64,000 nt of DNA. Source: Spodoptera frugiperda (taxonomy: Eukaryota; Arthropoda; Insecta; Lepidoptera; Noctuidae). The stretch spans positions 10,788,001 to 10,852,000 of the forward strand of contig NC_064218.1 in the NCBI RefSeq assembly GCF_023101765.2. The letters are read 5' to 3'. Position 1 is the first letter of the stretch; each line of letters starts with the position of its first letter. Under the pieces are notes generated by a model. The model saw only the letters and a list, made by a program, of their open reading frames with translations. It was not told the DNA's origin and did no database searches. The translations under genes were made by a program, and so were the position numbers. Below, one piece after another: positions 11,501 to 22,023 of this stretch.

Positions 11501-11506
11501 TATATA
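11501..11506 (-). promoter_or_regulatory. TATA box of first exon E
   Basis: The minus strand reads gccTATATAtgag, 58-63 bp upstream of ATG 11443 and only about 20 bp upstream of the alternative ATG 11482. The spacing suits a transcript starting between the two ATGs. Confidence 0.5.
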
Positions 11507-11667
11507 GGCAGAAGTTCATTTCCTTATCATCATTATAATAAGATTGTGGCAGACCGAGTACTACTAACGCTAGATAATTAAATATTTATCAGTTTGCCTA
11601 CTCGTTCCGGTTTAGCCGAGACCATGTGGGTATTTATCGTTGATCGTTATCGTCATCCATATCGTTC

Positions 11668-11880
11668 GACTGCACGGTTGGTGCGGTAGCTGGCCAACTG
11701 GCTGCCGCGCAACGGGTAGCGGGTTCGATTCCCGCAAGGAGCAACTCTTTGTGTGAGCCACAGATTGTTGTTTCGGGTCTGGGTGTCATGTGCATGTAAA
11801 CTTGTATGTTTGTAAACGCTCCCACGACACGTGAGAAAATCCTAATGTGGGGCAACGTTTTTTTAAAAAGAAAAAGAAAA
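11668..11880 (+). repeat. SINE family B between exons E and F
   Basis: Full-looking copy: 'gactgcacggttggtgcgg', B box 'gggttcgattcccgc', 'agcaactctttgtgtgagcc', 'aacttgtatgtttgtaaacg', 'gaaaatcctaatgtggggca', then an A-rich tail. It lies antisense to the kinase exons, in the 523-bp spacer between E and F. Confidence 0.8.
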
Positions 11881-11966
11881 GAAAAGTTCGAATGGAATCT
11901 TAACATATTTACAATTTTTGCTGAATAAGAAACATAAAATAAGAAAGAGAATATAGTAACACTTAC

Positions 11967-12719
11967 CTCTCGACGTCTGTGCAACAAATTGTTTCCCCTG
12001 TAGTCTCTGTGTATGATCACAGTTCTGGATCCGACGGGGCCTGTCATTTCCTCCAACGTCAGCTCCAGCGTCTTATCCAGGAACCTGGCGAGTGCATCCT
12101 TGTGTTCAGGGCTTACAACGTTCAGTGCAGTATCAACATTCCGTTGCATAGTAGACTTCATGACATCGTTATCCCAAACCGATGTTAATATTTTAACAGT
12201 TTTTTCAAACTCTTCAGGGTATTTTTTTGCAAACGCAAAGGATAGTGCGTGCATCTTAGCAAGATCTCTGACAGCGGCAACAGCATACGGCCAGTCTATG
12301 GAGTGGAACCTGTCGTGGGGCCCGTAGCCCTGCGGCAGCAAGTTCTCCAGCACCAGTATCTCCCTGTATAGGCTGGGATCGAACCCGTAGAACTTGCAGA
12401 ATAGCAGTCTGTCTTCTTCCTTTACTCCACTCTCCTGCTCCATCCTCTCGTACCACTTTGCTAGTGTCGTGTACATGTATTGTTCAGTGGTATACATATT
12501 TGGCAATACCTCACGCATGCTTTCTCCAAGTACTGCGACTTTAGCGAACAGATGCAGATCCTCCTTGCCTGCCTCTCTCACGACCGCCGTGTACAGTTTA
12601 GATGTGTAGTTTGCACCTCCGCTTGATATTTCTTCTATCGTGATCTCAGGGTTCACATATTTCTGTTCCCTGGCGATTTTGTTCAGGTAATTTTGCAACG
12701 ATTCTTCTATGTGTGCCAT
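11967..12719 (-). CDS. EcKinase-like first exon F
   Basis: 251 codons from ATG at 12719 (MAHIEESLQNYLNKIARE) to a phase-0 donor (GTAAGT, 11966-11961). Motifs: ISSGGANYTSK, LFAKVA, LLPQGYGPHDRFHSIDWPYA, and a catalytic loop with HRD (IIHRDYRGNNL). The frame stays open past the donor for 110 codons through intron and the antisense SINE, but that tail resembles no kinase and the exon end matches C, D and E exactly, so I end the exon at the donor. The distance from its donor to exon E is about 520 bp, which excludes a private C-terminal exon. It is the outermost, most 5' member of the minus array. Confidence 0.85.
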
Positions 12720-12776
12720 CGTGTGGTGTGGTCTGACTCCAAGTATATTCTGCTTAATTTGTTTTAAAATGTGTTG

Positions 12777-12784
12777 TATTTATA
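12777..12784 (-). promoter_or_regulatory. TATA box of first exon F
   Basis: The minus strand reads gccTATAAATAcaac, 58-65 bp upstream of ATG, the same spacing as exon E. Confidence 0.6.
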
Positions 12785-13536
12785 GGCGAAGTTAATTTTC
12801 TTATCACTATTTTGCCACAGTGTAAGAGAGGTATCGGATTAGATAATTTAATTATCTGTCTTACACTGTATTTGTTAAAATGTAACTGCTCACTTGCAAT
12901 TTGAGATTCCTCTTATATTGGAAATAGTGAAAAACAAAATAGCCTATTCTCGTTTGTAGTCACATTTCTTGGTTCAATTCCCTGGTAAGGCGAACTATTG
13001 TTTTCGGGAGTGTCAGTAATTAGGCATAAGCATATACATAAGGAAAACTACTCATGCATCATGGGCTGCTCGTAGCTTTTATGAGCAGAAAACTGCATTT
13101 CTCATAAGTAGAAATTCAGAAATATTTCACAACATTAATTCTAAATGAGATTATAAAAGGAAATTCCCGACCTATTGTATTGTAGTGTCACGATGTTACA
13201 GCACAATTCTTAATATTTGTGAAGGTAATCAGGGATATAAATTAATGTCTATTTGTTGTCATTTCTTAGGATATATAAATAAGATAAAAGGATTAATTGG
13301 TGATAAGTGAATCGCAGGTCTCACAATCAAGCTGGCTCGTGGAATGTGGTATTTTTGGATGTATTCATCAATTTTGGCACGCGCCTGTATTACCCCATCA
13401 CTTTATTTAATTCCTATTAAATGCGTTACTATAACTTTTCCTAGTGATACTATTAATGTGAAAGGATCTGAGGCCACTTTTTGGGCTTTTTTCTTTGAGG
13501 TTGGAAATAATCCAATGACTTCTCTTGCTTTTACTG

Positions 13537-13677
13537 ACGGCGCATTCCAATAACCTACCTATTGGTAGATTTGCCTACCAGAGGTAGAATTTTGACATAA
13601 GCTCCATACAAAATGTGTCAAAATTCTACCGCTGGTAGCCAAATCTACCGACAGGTAGGTTATTGGAATGCGCCGTA
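13537..13677. repeat. Foldback MITE with long inverted repeats
   Basis: The left arm begins acggcgcattccaataacct and the right arm ends aggttattggaatgcgccgt. Pairing continues through 'acctattggtagattt' and 'aaatctaccgacaggt' with few mismatches; the centre is 'gacataagctccatacaaaatgtgtc'. Confidence 0.8.
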
Positions 13678-13915
13678 ACTCACCCAAGGCGAGAAAAACA
13701 ATTGGATGACTCCTCCCCCAAAAGTTCTGTGGCTGTTTATACATTATGCACATTTTTAAGGTTTTTTTTAGATTTTTCTTTTTCATTACATTTGAGGAAT
13801 ATTGGGTTAAGGTGCAAGGTCCTACCATTTAAAAAAGGATTTACCGCTTGGTTTAATATTTTGTGTATAAGACAACAATAGAAAATACATTGTGTACGCG
13901 TGGATCTGCATTCCA

Positions 13916-14068
13916 GGGGCCTTAGTCTGCTATTACAATTGTGTCAGAATAGTCAATCACTGAGCAGTGCGAGAGGGTCGGAGCTATGTAGGTTGTATAG
14001 CTCCGTCCCTCTTGCACTGCTCAGTGAACGACCATTCTGACACAATTGTAATAGCAGACTAAGGCCCC
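13916..14068. repeat. Foldback MITE with long inverted repeats
   Basis: Left arm ggggccttagtctgctatta, right arm taatagcagactaaggcccc. The interior also pairs (ctgagcagtgcgagaggg / ccctcttgcactgctcag). One mirrored unit of about 153 bp. Confidence 0.8.
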
Positions 14069-14078
14069 AGCACACAAT

Positions 14079-14372
14079 GATTTTTTTTATGAAACACGCC
14101 GGTAAACGAGCAGGCGTATTACCTGATGGTAAGCAATCGCCGCCACTCATGGACACTTGAATCACAAGAGGCGTTATAAGTGCGTTGCCATCTTTTTGGG
14201 GGTTAGGAATTTAAGGGTTGTTGTTCGGGAATCGGGGATTGGGAAGATTGGGAAGGGGGGAATTGGGCCTCCGGTAAGCATTGTTTCACGTCGGTTTTCT
14301 GTGAGGCCATGGTATCACTCCTGTCGAGCCGGCCCATTCGTGCCGAAGCATGGCTCTCCCACACTTAAAGGA
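14079..14372 (+). repeat. C-family dispersed repeat, fullest copy
   Basis: Shows 'cctgatggtaagcaatcgcc', 'gaggcgttataagtgcgttg', 'gggggttaggaatttaaggg', 'gaatcggggattgggaaga', 'gggcctccggtaagc', 'cacgtcggttttctgtgagg', 'ccggcccattcgtgccgaag' and 'catggctctcccacactta'. About ten copies in the window; I recognise it as common in Lepidoptera but am unsure of class. Confidence 0.7.
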
Positions 14373-15157
14373 CCCATAACATACATAGTGGAGGAGGAGT
14401 TACATTTGTACCCCTACCTACCCTTCACGAATTGACAAGTCATGATGATAGATAATTGTTATTTTAAATATCTGATAGGACTAACAGTTATCACATGGTG
14501 GTAAGATAGCGATATAGTTAAATAATTGCGACTATATTCCTTAACATTTTGCAACCATTTGTGCTTAGTATTGGGATTAGGCAATATTTCAATAAAACAT
14601 CTTGTTTGATTTCTTATGAAACACGATATAATTCTCCAACTCAAAATAAGCATAACGTCATTTGTCAAATCAACGTAAGACAGACACATAAAAGAAAACA
14701 GCGCCTCTATCGGCCGACAACAAAAAGTTCTCATGAACAAACTACTTTATAAAATTATATTTTATTTAACACTTAGTTTATAATCAAAGTAGGATAATGG
14801 AATTTTTGCCTAGGTACAAGTGACTATGCTGAAATACTAATCAAGGGATTATAACCAATTATCAGGTAATATTGTGGACTCATTGTTTCACAGCACATTT
14901 TACTGATCTGCTAATACGAGGCTTATCTTATTTCACATGCATTTACATACGCGTATGTTTGTCCGATAAGTTAATTGTTTTCCCACAAAAATACACTTGT
15001 TATCATTCATTATGGTGATAAACGAATTTAATTTATCAAATGCCGTATTTCGATTTCGACGCATCAAAGTTTTTAGGATCTTACGAAAATTTAATTTATT
15101 ATGAGCCGTAAGATGTCTCAGGAGACATCATACTGATGAGTATATTGCTGAGTGCTT

Positions 15158-15357
15158 GACTGCACGGTTGATGCGGTGGCTGGGCAACCGGCTGCCGCGC
15201 AACGTGTAGCGGGTTCGATTTCCGCACGGAGCAACTCTTAGAGTGATCCACAAATTATGTTTCGGGTCTGGGTGTCATGTGTATGTGAACTTGTATGTTT
15301 GTAAACGCACCTACGACACAGGAGAAATGCTAGAGTAGGGCAACGTTTAAAAAAAAG
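15158..15357 (+). repeat. SINE family B
   Basis: tRNA-like head with 'gtgcggtggctgg'-type A box, B box 'gggttcgatttccgc', shared body, and a short A tail after 'gggcaacgttt'. Confidence 0.75.
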
Positions 15358-15523
15358 TAGATTGAACATAAGCCTCTCTCCATTATATTCAGATAGGCCG
15401 ACACAATATTGAAATTAAAATAAAATGAATATAGAAATCTTTATACATACATCTATCTAATAATAGTTTAAGAAAGTGTCCAGGATATTACATTACATCT
15501 GTACCACTTGTTTTTTCAATATC

Positions 15524-15645
15524 TTCTCCAGCCTTGGGTGAGGCGGGAGGGAGTGTCAGACTCTTACTGATTAAAAACCACCTAGTTCCTTCTCCTGCTT
15601 TTGGCCGGAGCCCAGGTAACATGTTACGTTGTCTGCAGCTAAACA
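15524..15645 (-). repeat. D-family repeat
   Basis: Reverse complement of the R1-like LINE 3' UTR: 'ccttgggtgaggcgggaggg', 'agtgtcagactcttactga', 'cggagccc'. Confidence 0.6.
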
Positions 15646-15879
15646 AACCAAAGTTAAACAGCACTGAGATTCTTCAAAGAACAGACAACAGTCATCAGTC
15701 ATCAAAAATCGACCATTTAATCTAGAGAAATTAATCTTTAACGTTAAAATATAAACGCATTTACTCCAAACCATGGAGGATGGAGTAGCCACCGTGTTTG
15801 GAGTATAAATCATAAAATTCTGTAATTTTTGTACTTTTCACGATATTTTGACAAAATACTATGCTAATAATAATATCAG

Positions 15880-16452
15880 TTATCAACAATGTGTGCTCTG
15901 AGCTGATAACAGATTAGGTAATACACTACGTGGGGTATATACACGTATACATATTGGAGCAGTTTATCATTACATCTTCTAGAATTTCTTTTAAATGCTT
16001 TGTTTTTTATTTCAAATAGGTTATCAACAATGTGTACAACAACAACAACTGATAACAGACACACACACAACGTCACGCCTTTTATCCCCGAAGGGGTAGG
16101 CAGAGGTGCACATTACGGCACTTAATGCCGCTATACAATGTACACCCACTTTTCACCATTTGTGTTATAAGTCCCATGTAATAGGGGGTGAGCCTATTGC
16201 CATATCCTGGACACAATTCCAGACTTCGTGCTACTACCGAGAAATTTTCGAAAATCCGAAAAAACCCAGTAGTACTTTGCCCGACTCGGGAATCGAACCC
16301 GAGACCCCTTGTTGCAGTCGCACTTGCGACCACTCGACCAACGAGGCAGTCACTGATAACAGATTAGATAAAATACTGCGTGGGGTCAATGAACCATTAT
16401 ATAATATCTTCTAGAATTTCTTTTAAAGGCAAAGTCATTTATTTCAAATAGA
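15880..16452 (+). repeat. Local tandem duplication split by a SINE
   Basis: Unit 1 (15880-16018) and unit 2 (16019-16059 plus 16352-16452) share 'gttatcaacaatgtgt', 'ctgataacagatta', 'actRcgtggggt', 'atcttctagaatttctttta' and 'atttcaaatag'. Unit 2 is interrupted by the SINE at 16060-16351. Confidence 0.7.
16060..16351 (-). repeat. SINE family A with target duplication
   Basis: The minus strand has A box 'ttggtcgagtggtcg', B box 'gggttcgattcccg', a body with 'gaaaattt' and 'gtcccatgtaatag'-type sequence (antisense), and a GT-rich tail (acacacacaac on plus). It is flanked on both sides by actgataacaga (16048-16059 and 16352-16363), a 12-bp target-site duplication. Confidence 0.8.
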
Positions 16453-17027
16453 CTGGGAAGGCCGTTTTGAACGTCAAAGCAAATATTACAATATAAAAAA
16501 TATGTCAGTATGTCGGTCAGTCCTCTACTGAAGCTAGTAGTAGCTCGTTTGAAAGCGTAGATTCTTATGGAGAAGAACGTACAAGAAACTCCATAGGTTA
16601 CTCATTTACCACAGATATCAAACGTAGTATATTATTATAATAAACCATTGTTTTCATACACAAATACTGTTAATTTTATGTACTTCTTTTTTTTATAAAC
16701 ACATCGGCAAAACTAGAAATAACGAGTGAAAACTAGAATTCACCGTTGATATATTTCATTTTATAGTAGTTAGCCGAACTTTAGTTAAAACTAGTAACTT
16801 TCCGACATGGTAGGCAGATAGAATAGAAGTAATAGTTCACTCGCTTATTATAAAAGGAAGGGATATATAATAATCCCTGAAGAAAAAAATACGTTTCTGA
16901 TGTTTCAAACCAAACGGACATTAAAATAAAATTTAGTCAACATCCCTCTTATATACAGTTCTAATATATCAAACATTCCGCTGACATACATATCCTATAC
17001 ATCGGCGTATACATATTGAAAAACTGT

Positions 17028-17427
17028 TTTGTTGTCTCAAGGTCGCGGGGTCAGGGTTTTACCAAACTACTACTGCATCAAATAGAAAAATAGTTACCGA
17101 CTTAAAGAGTCGTTGAAAATGAATTGGGATTTCACCGACTTTTTGTATTGATTCGCAATTTATTTTTGTATTTTGTATGGTTTCCTATGAAACAATAATA
17201 TGTAATAAACCACTTACTACACGTTAAACAAATTAATATTGTTTAATTTGTAAGTTTATTTGAGTGGAGAACTCATTCTGCACGAGCCCAATAAACAGTT
17301 TTAACAATCAAGTATAAAATAATATAGTTTAGGTTACACAAATTTAACAATCGAGCGTTATCTGAATGGACGCGAACTTGAATCATAGATCAATGACTCG
17401 AGGCTAGTCTTAAACCAGACACCAATC
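17028..17427 (+). promoter_or_regulatory. Upstream/promoter region of first exon G1 (duplicated)
   Basis: Aligns with 20402-20822 ahead of G2. Shared words include 'tctcaaggtc(g/a)cggggtcaggg', 'ttgattcgc', 'atggtWtcctatRaaacaat', 'ccacttact', and just before ATG 'tcaatgac(t/c)cgagg' and 'agtctta(a/g)accaga'. No convincing TATA box is seen, unlike the minus-strand array. Confidence 0.5.
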
Positions 17428-18192
17428 ATGTCGGACGCGGAGCAAACGTTGCGCAGAGTGCTCGACACAGTCGTCGCGAAGCTGCAGTTGCCACATGCAG
17501 ACATATCCATCAAGAGCCTGACTAGTGGAGGGGCCAACTATACATCAGCTCTGTACTCCGTCACCATCAGCGCGCCAGACCAAGGTGACTTGAAACTCTT
17601 CGCCAAAGTAGCTGATGTCAATGTAAATCTCCGAAAGCAGATGAACATAGAATTACTGTACTCGACTGAGCAGATTGTGTACAATCATCTGGTTGGAGTG
17701 TACGAGAAAATACAGGACAAGTACGACATCAGCCCTGAGCACAGGTTCGTGTTCCCCAAGTTCTATGGAGGCGAAGATGCGGTGGGACAGGAGACGGTCG
17801 TGATGGAGGACATGACGGCGAGCGGCTACTCCCCATACAGCCGGTTCGATAGTATTGATTGGGAGCTCGCAGCCGTAGCAGTGGAGGACTTAGCCAAATT
17901 CCATGCGTTATCCTTCGCGTACCAAAAGGAAGATCCAGATAACTTTGCTAAGGACAACGACAGGTTGAGATTTGTGAAGGATAAAATAGACTTTACCAGC
18001 ATGAAGGACACGTGGGCTCAGATAGGTGCATCAGCTTTGGAGGTAGTAAAGGAAGAACACAAAGACAAATTTTCCAAGATAATAAGTGACTGTGCGACAC
18101 GGGATGTGTTCTATAAGTTCAGAGGACCTCTGAGCACGAAAGTTCTGTGTCATGGCGACTACAGAGTCAGCAACCTGTTGTTCCGGCGCGTG
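17428..18192 (+). CDS. EcKinase-like alternative first exon G1
   Basis: 255 codons, ATG at 17428, ending on a phase-0 donor (GTAAGC, 18193-18198) after N-L-L-F-R-R-V. It carries the nucleotide loop TSGGANYTSA, LFAKVA lysine, a hinge (VVMEDMTASGY) and the catalytic loop CHGDYRVSNL with D and N of H-x-D-x4-N. The metal-binding D-Y-Q is missing and lies on exon 2 at 28928-29158. Joining G1 with exon 2 and exon 3 is in phase and yields 392 codons including the stop, close to the usual EcKinase length. No other C-terminal exon is seen between G1 and G2, so G1 must splice over G2 (10.7 kb intron) or be non-functional. Confidence 0.85.
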
Positions 18193-18982
18193 GTAAGCAT
18201 CCGTCATATCATTATTGAGTAATAAGCAATTTACAAAAGAAAATATAATTCGTTTTATGCCAAGGTCATGTGTTGTATGTGTGTATCATCGTGGCTTACA
18301 GTTGATTGAGCGAGCGTATCCGTGTGCGCCTCGTGGCTGTGTGTACAGTCAGAGCGTTGTGTACACATATTATGTCATCAGTGATAAGAAACCAAAATAA
18401 AATTAGTAGTTTGCGCAGGCGTCGAGCAATGATGTCGTGTTTTTGTAGTACAAACTATTTTGTCAGTTTCGTAATGAAGATTTATAATTAGTTTGATTAT
18501 ATACTTATTGTTTGATTATGTAGACTATGTTTAGTAGGGTGAACAGCATCTATAGTGTACTTTTAATAAATATTGTCCACTTTTTGCTTATGTCAATCAT
18601 TAGCTACAGAACAGCGGACAATTATTGAGATTTTTGAAGTCGAAAGCGGTTCTTTAGACTTCAAAATAGTAACGAATGACTGTACTTTACTTTTGATTTA
18701 ACCAAAAATAACAGAAAGATTTGTTTTTAAGTCTTCTAAGCTAATGTCGTATATTGTCGTACAATATTAGTAGGTATCTACACATTCTGCGCTATAGTAC
18801 TCACATACATAAAATTAGTATATTATTTGAATTTTGCACTTCCTACTTGTGAAACGTATTTGCAATATATAATATCGGTCGGTTTGTCAGAATTAGCGCA
18901 TTTAATGTCAGATATTGCTAATGATATGCTAATATAACAATAGAATCATCATAATGAGGACTCACGAGATGTCTTCTGCTGA

Positions 18983-19190
18983 ACATAATCCTCTCTAATG
19001 ACTTACCTGATGGTAAGCAATTGCCGCTGCCCATTGACACCCAAAACACCGTTACAAGCGTTACAAGTGCGTGGCCGGCCTTTTAGGGATTACAAATTTA
19101 AGGGTTATTGGGGAATCGGGGATTAAGTCGGGTAATTGGGCCTCCGGTAACCTCAATCACGCAACGAAACACATCGCAACATACACCGGT
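18983..19190 (+). repeat. C-family dispersed repeat
   Basis: 'cctgatggtaagcaattgcc', 'gcgtggccggccttttaggg', 'ggggaatcggggatt', 'ttgggcctccggtaacctc'. Confidence 0.65.
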
Positions 19191-19645
19191 TGGCACTGTT
19201 AAAATAAAAGAAAACAATAAGAATCGAAACCTGAATAACTAATAATAGTGTTAAAAAGTATGTCACGTCCATATTATATAATTTCCCTAGCATTGTGGCT
19301 CACCGCAAACACACAGAGGACTACTAACAGTTACCTGCAATGTAAAGGCATTTAAACCAAATTCCATTACGATGTTTTAAATACAAATAAAATGAAGATA
19401 CGAGATATTTGAGTGTACCTAGATAACATAACAAAAATGTTAACGTTATTTGAATCGAACAGCATTTATGGTCATGCTAACTAAATGTGTCATGTCATAC
19501 AAAATTTCAGCACAATCGGTTGAAGATATCTTCTTTAAATTTAGTTGCAAGATTCCACTTCATACACATACATACTTCTGTATAATTTATTCTTCTGTGT
19601 AATTGATATGCAGACACAATTGCATTTTTTTTTTCTTAAAAAAAT

Positions 19646-19869
19646 GTTGCCCCACAATAGAATTTTTTACTGTGTCGTGGGTCTCAACAACAACAACAAC
19701 AAACAAATATCACACAGATGTCATCCAGACCCGAAACAACAATTTGGGTATCAACCAAATCGTTGCTCCGTGCGGGAATTGAACCCGCTACCCGATGCGT
19801 GGCTGCCGGTTGATTCACAATTTTGTCCGCTGGACTTTGCCCAGCCTCCACATCAACCGTGCGGTCAAT
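19646..19869 (-). repeat. SINE family B
   Basis: Antisense copy: 'gttgccccacaatagaattt', a (CAA)n stretch, 'cagacccgaaacaacaattt', 'cgttgctccgtgcgggaatt', 'gaacccgctaccc'. The head carries an extra segment near 19815-19845. Confidence 0.7.
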
Positions 19870-20401
19870 CAAATTAATTTAATCTTTACAAACAATGCTC
19901 AAATTAATGATAGATATAATCACAAATTGTTTTAATTTAAATATTATGTATAATATCACGGTTATTTTTCTCCTAGCCTCTAAAATTTTAAGGAGTTCCT
20001 GTATTTTGGCAACTTATTATTTGCTGCTAAAGGTTTAATAAAAAAGTATCCATAAAAGTATTTAGGAAAATCTAGTTCTAACCAGGTAAAACGCGTTCTA
20101 TCTAATAACTAGTCTCAAATTGTAACATATACGGCATAATTATATTAAACCTATACAATAAATTATTTTCAACATTCTACATAAAAACAATCCTACTTCA
20201 ACTTCCTTCTTTTTTTGAAGTCGGTTAATAATAAAGTAAGTTATTGTGCTAAACCCTGTTACTGTATTAAGTGTAGCAAAAATTATTCTGGAAACTGCAT
20301 TAAACTCGGTTCAGCCAATCGCAAGATAATCGTAGACAAGCAAACATACATAGTAAACATATGTACGGAATAAACTGAAACCTTCCTTCTTTTTATAAGT
20401 C

Positions 20402-20822
20402 GTTTGGTAAACTGATTTCTTATCTCAAGGTCACGGGGTCAGGGTCTTACCAAGCAAGGAACTTTGTCAACAACAAATTATTACTTACCTCCTTAAAAAA
20501 ATTGTTGAGAATATGTTATTTACCCACTTATTTTGATTGATTCGCGTTTTGTTACTGCATGGTATCCTATAAAACAATCACAATGTTTTACACCACTTAC
20601 TCATTTGTTAAATAACTTATTTTTTTTAATTATGTTTTCTTATAAACATAATAAATATGTGTTTTTTGTATCTCTTCTGAATGGAGAATTTTCTACCTCA
20701 TCTGCACGAATGGAATAAACAATTATTTATTTAAACAAATAACCATAGACTAATCTAGTTTCGTTTGTGCACTTGGATCATATTTCAATGACCCGAGGTC
20801 AGTCTTAGACCAGAAGCCAAAC
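20402..20822 (+). promoter_or_regulatory. Upstream/promoter region of first exon G2 (duplicated)
   Basis: Homologous to 17028-17427 (see that entry for shared words). Retention of upstream sequence with each copy supports one promoter per first exon. Confidence 0.5.
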
Positions 20823-21581
20823 ATGTCGCAGCAAATATTGCACAAAGTGCTCGCCAGAGTCGTGAAGAAGCTGCAGCTGCCACGTGCCAACATCTCCATC
20901 AAGAACCTGACGAGTGGCGGCGCCAACATAACGTCGGCTCTGTACTCCGTCACCATCAGTGCGCCAGACCAAGGCCACTTGAAACTCTTCGCCAAAGTAG
21001 CTGATGTCAACTTAAAGCTCCGAAAGCAGATGAACATAGAATTACTCTATTCAACCGAGCAGATTGTGTACAATCACCTGGTCGGAGTGTACGAGAAAAT
21101 ACAAGACAAATACTACATCAGCCCTGAGCACAGGTTCGTGTTCCCCAAGTTCTATGGAGGCGAAGATGCGGTGGGACAGGAGACGGTCGTGATGGAAGAC
21201 GTGACGTCGAGCGGCTACTCCCCATACAGCCGGTTCGAGAGTATTGACTGGGAGCACGCAGCTGTAGCAGTGGAGGACTTAGCCAGACTGCATGCGCTAT
21301 CCTTCGCATACCAAAAGGAAGATATAGAAGGCTTTACCAAGGATACGCAAAGATTAAGATTCGTAAGAGAAAAGATGGACTTTTCAGACATGAGGAAAAC
21401 GTGGCGTCAGATAGGTGAATCGGCTATGGCGGTAGTAAAAGAAGAACACAGAGAGAAATTTTCAACGATAATAGATGACAATTCGACACAAGAGGTGTTC
21501 TTCAGATTCAGGGCACCTCTGAGCACGATAGTTCTGGTTCATGGCGACTACAGAGTCAGCAACCTGATGTTCCGGCGCGTG
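20823..21581 (+). CDS. EcKinase-like alternative first exon G2
   Basis: 253 codons, ATG at 20823, ending on the same phase-0 donor as G1 (GTAAGC from 21582). Very close to G1 in protein and DNA. The nucleotide loop reads SGGANITSA, so the usual Y is I. LFAKVA lysine and catalytic loop VHGDYRVSNL are intact. Joining it to exon 2 (28928-29158) and exon 3 (30061-30243) is in phase and gives 390 codons including the stop. Being closer to the constant exons, it is the default partner; G1 would have to skip it. G2 has no obvious 3' splice site directly upstream, so a transcript started at G1 could skip it passively. Confidence 0.87.
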
Positions 21582-22023
21582 GTAAGCATCCGTCATGTTA
21601 TTATCCAGCAATAGACAATTTACAAAAGAAAATATAATTCATTTTCTGCCATGGCGGTAGTTATAACATAGCATCTGAGACATGATGCATTTTTATATTA
21701 ATGTTATTAGACAGTAACCTAATTTATTTAAAGTTTTGAGTATCATCGTTGTTTACAGTTGATTTAGCGAGCGTATCTGTGTGTACCTCGTGCCTGCTAT
21801 ACATATATACAGTTAGAGCGTCATATACACATATGTCATCGATGATAATTAATTAGCCAAAATAAAGTTAGTTGCTCAGGCGCCGAGGAATGTTCTCGCG
21901 TTCTTGTAGTGCAAACTATATTATCTTTATTACTCGTATCTGAAGAAACAATGACATAACCATACAGCTGTACAGTAGTTGAACTAAGTTTTATAAACAC
22001 CCTCCTAAGAAGAATTAAGTTTA

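Larger units (their letters stand above)
12785..17027. other. Region between the minus and plus first-exon arrays
   Basis: This divergent interval separates the minus-strand array from the plus-strand one. It holds two perfect-looking foldbacks (13537-13677 and 13916-14068), a C-family repeat (14079-14372), SINE B (15158-15357), a D-family copy (15524-15645) and a local duplication with a SINE inside (15880-16452). 12785-13530 and 14373-15157 show nothing I recognise. Confidence 0.5.
18193..20401. other. Intron after G1 up to the G2 upstream region
   Basis: 18193-18940 is the intronic part of the tandem duplication, matching 21582-22640. Then come a C-family repeat (18983-19190) and a minus-strand SINE B (19646-19869). 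19191-19645 and 19870-20401 show nothing I recognise. No C-terminal kinase exon found. Confidence 0.55.

Noticed and set aside
11668..11760. tRNA gene
   Set aside because: A/B-box sequence belongs to SINE family B, repeated many times with the same body and A-rich tail; no proper tRNA fold end was found.
11634..11966. C-terminal extension of kinase exon F as coding sequence
   Set aside because: The exon ends at a donor aligned with all sibling exons; the extra frame translates intron and an antisense SINE and has no kinase similarity.
16250..16350. tRNA gene on the minus strand
   Set aside because: It is the head of SINE A, flanked by a 12-bp target duplication.
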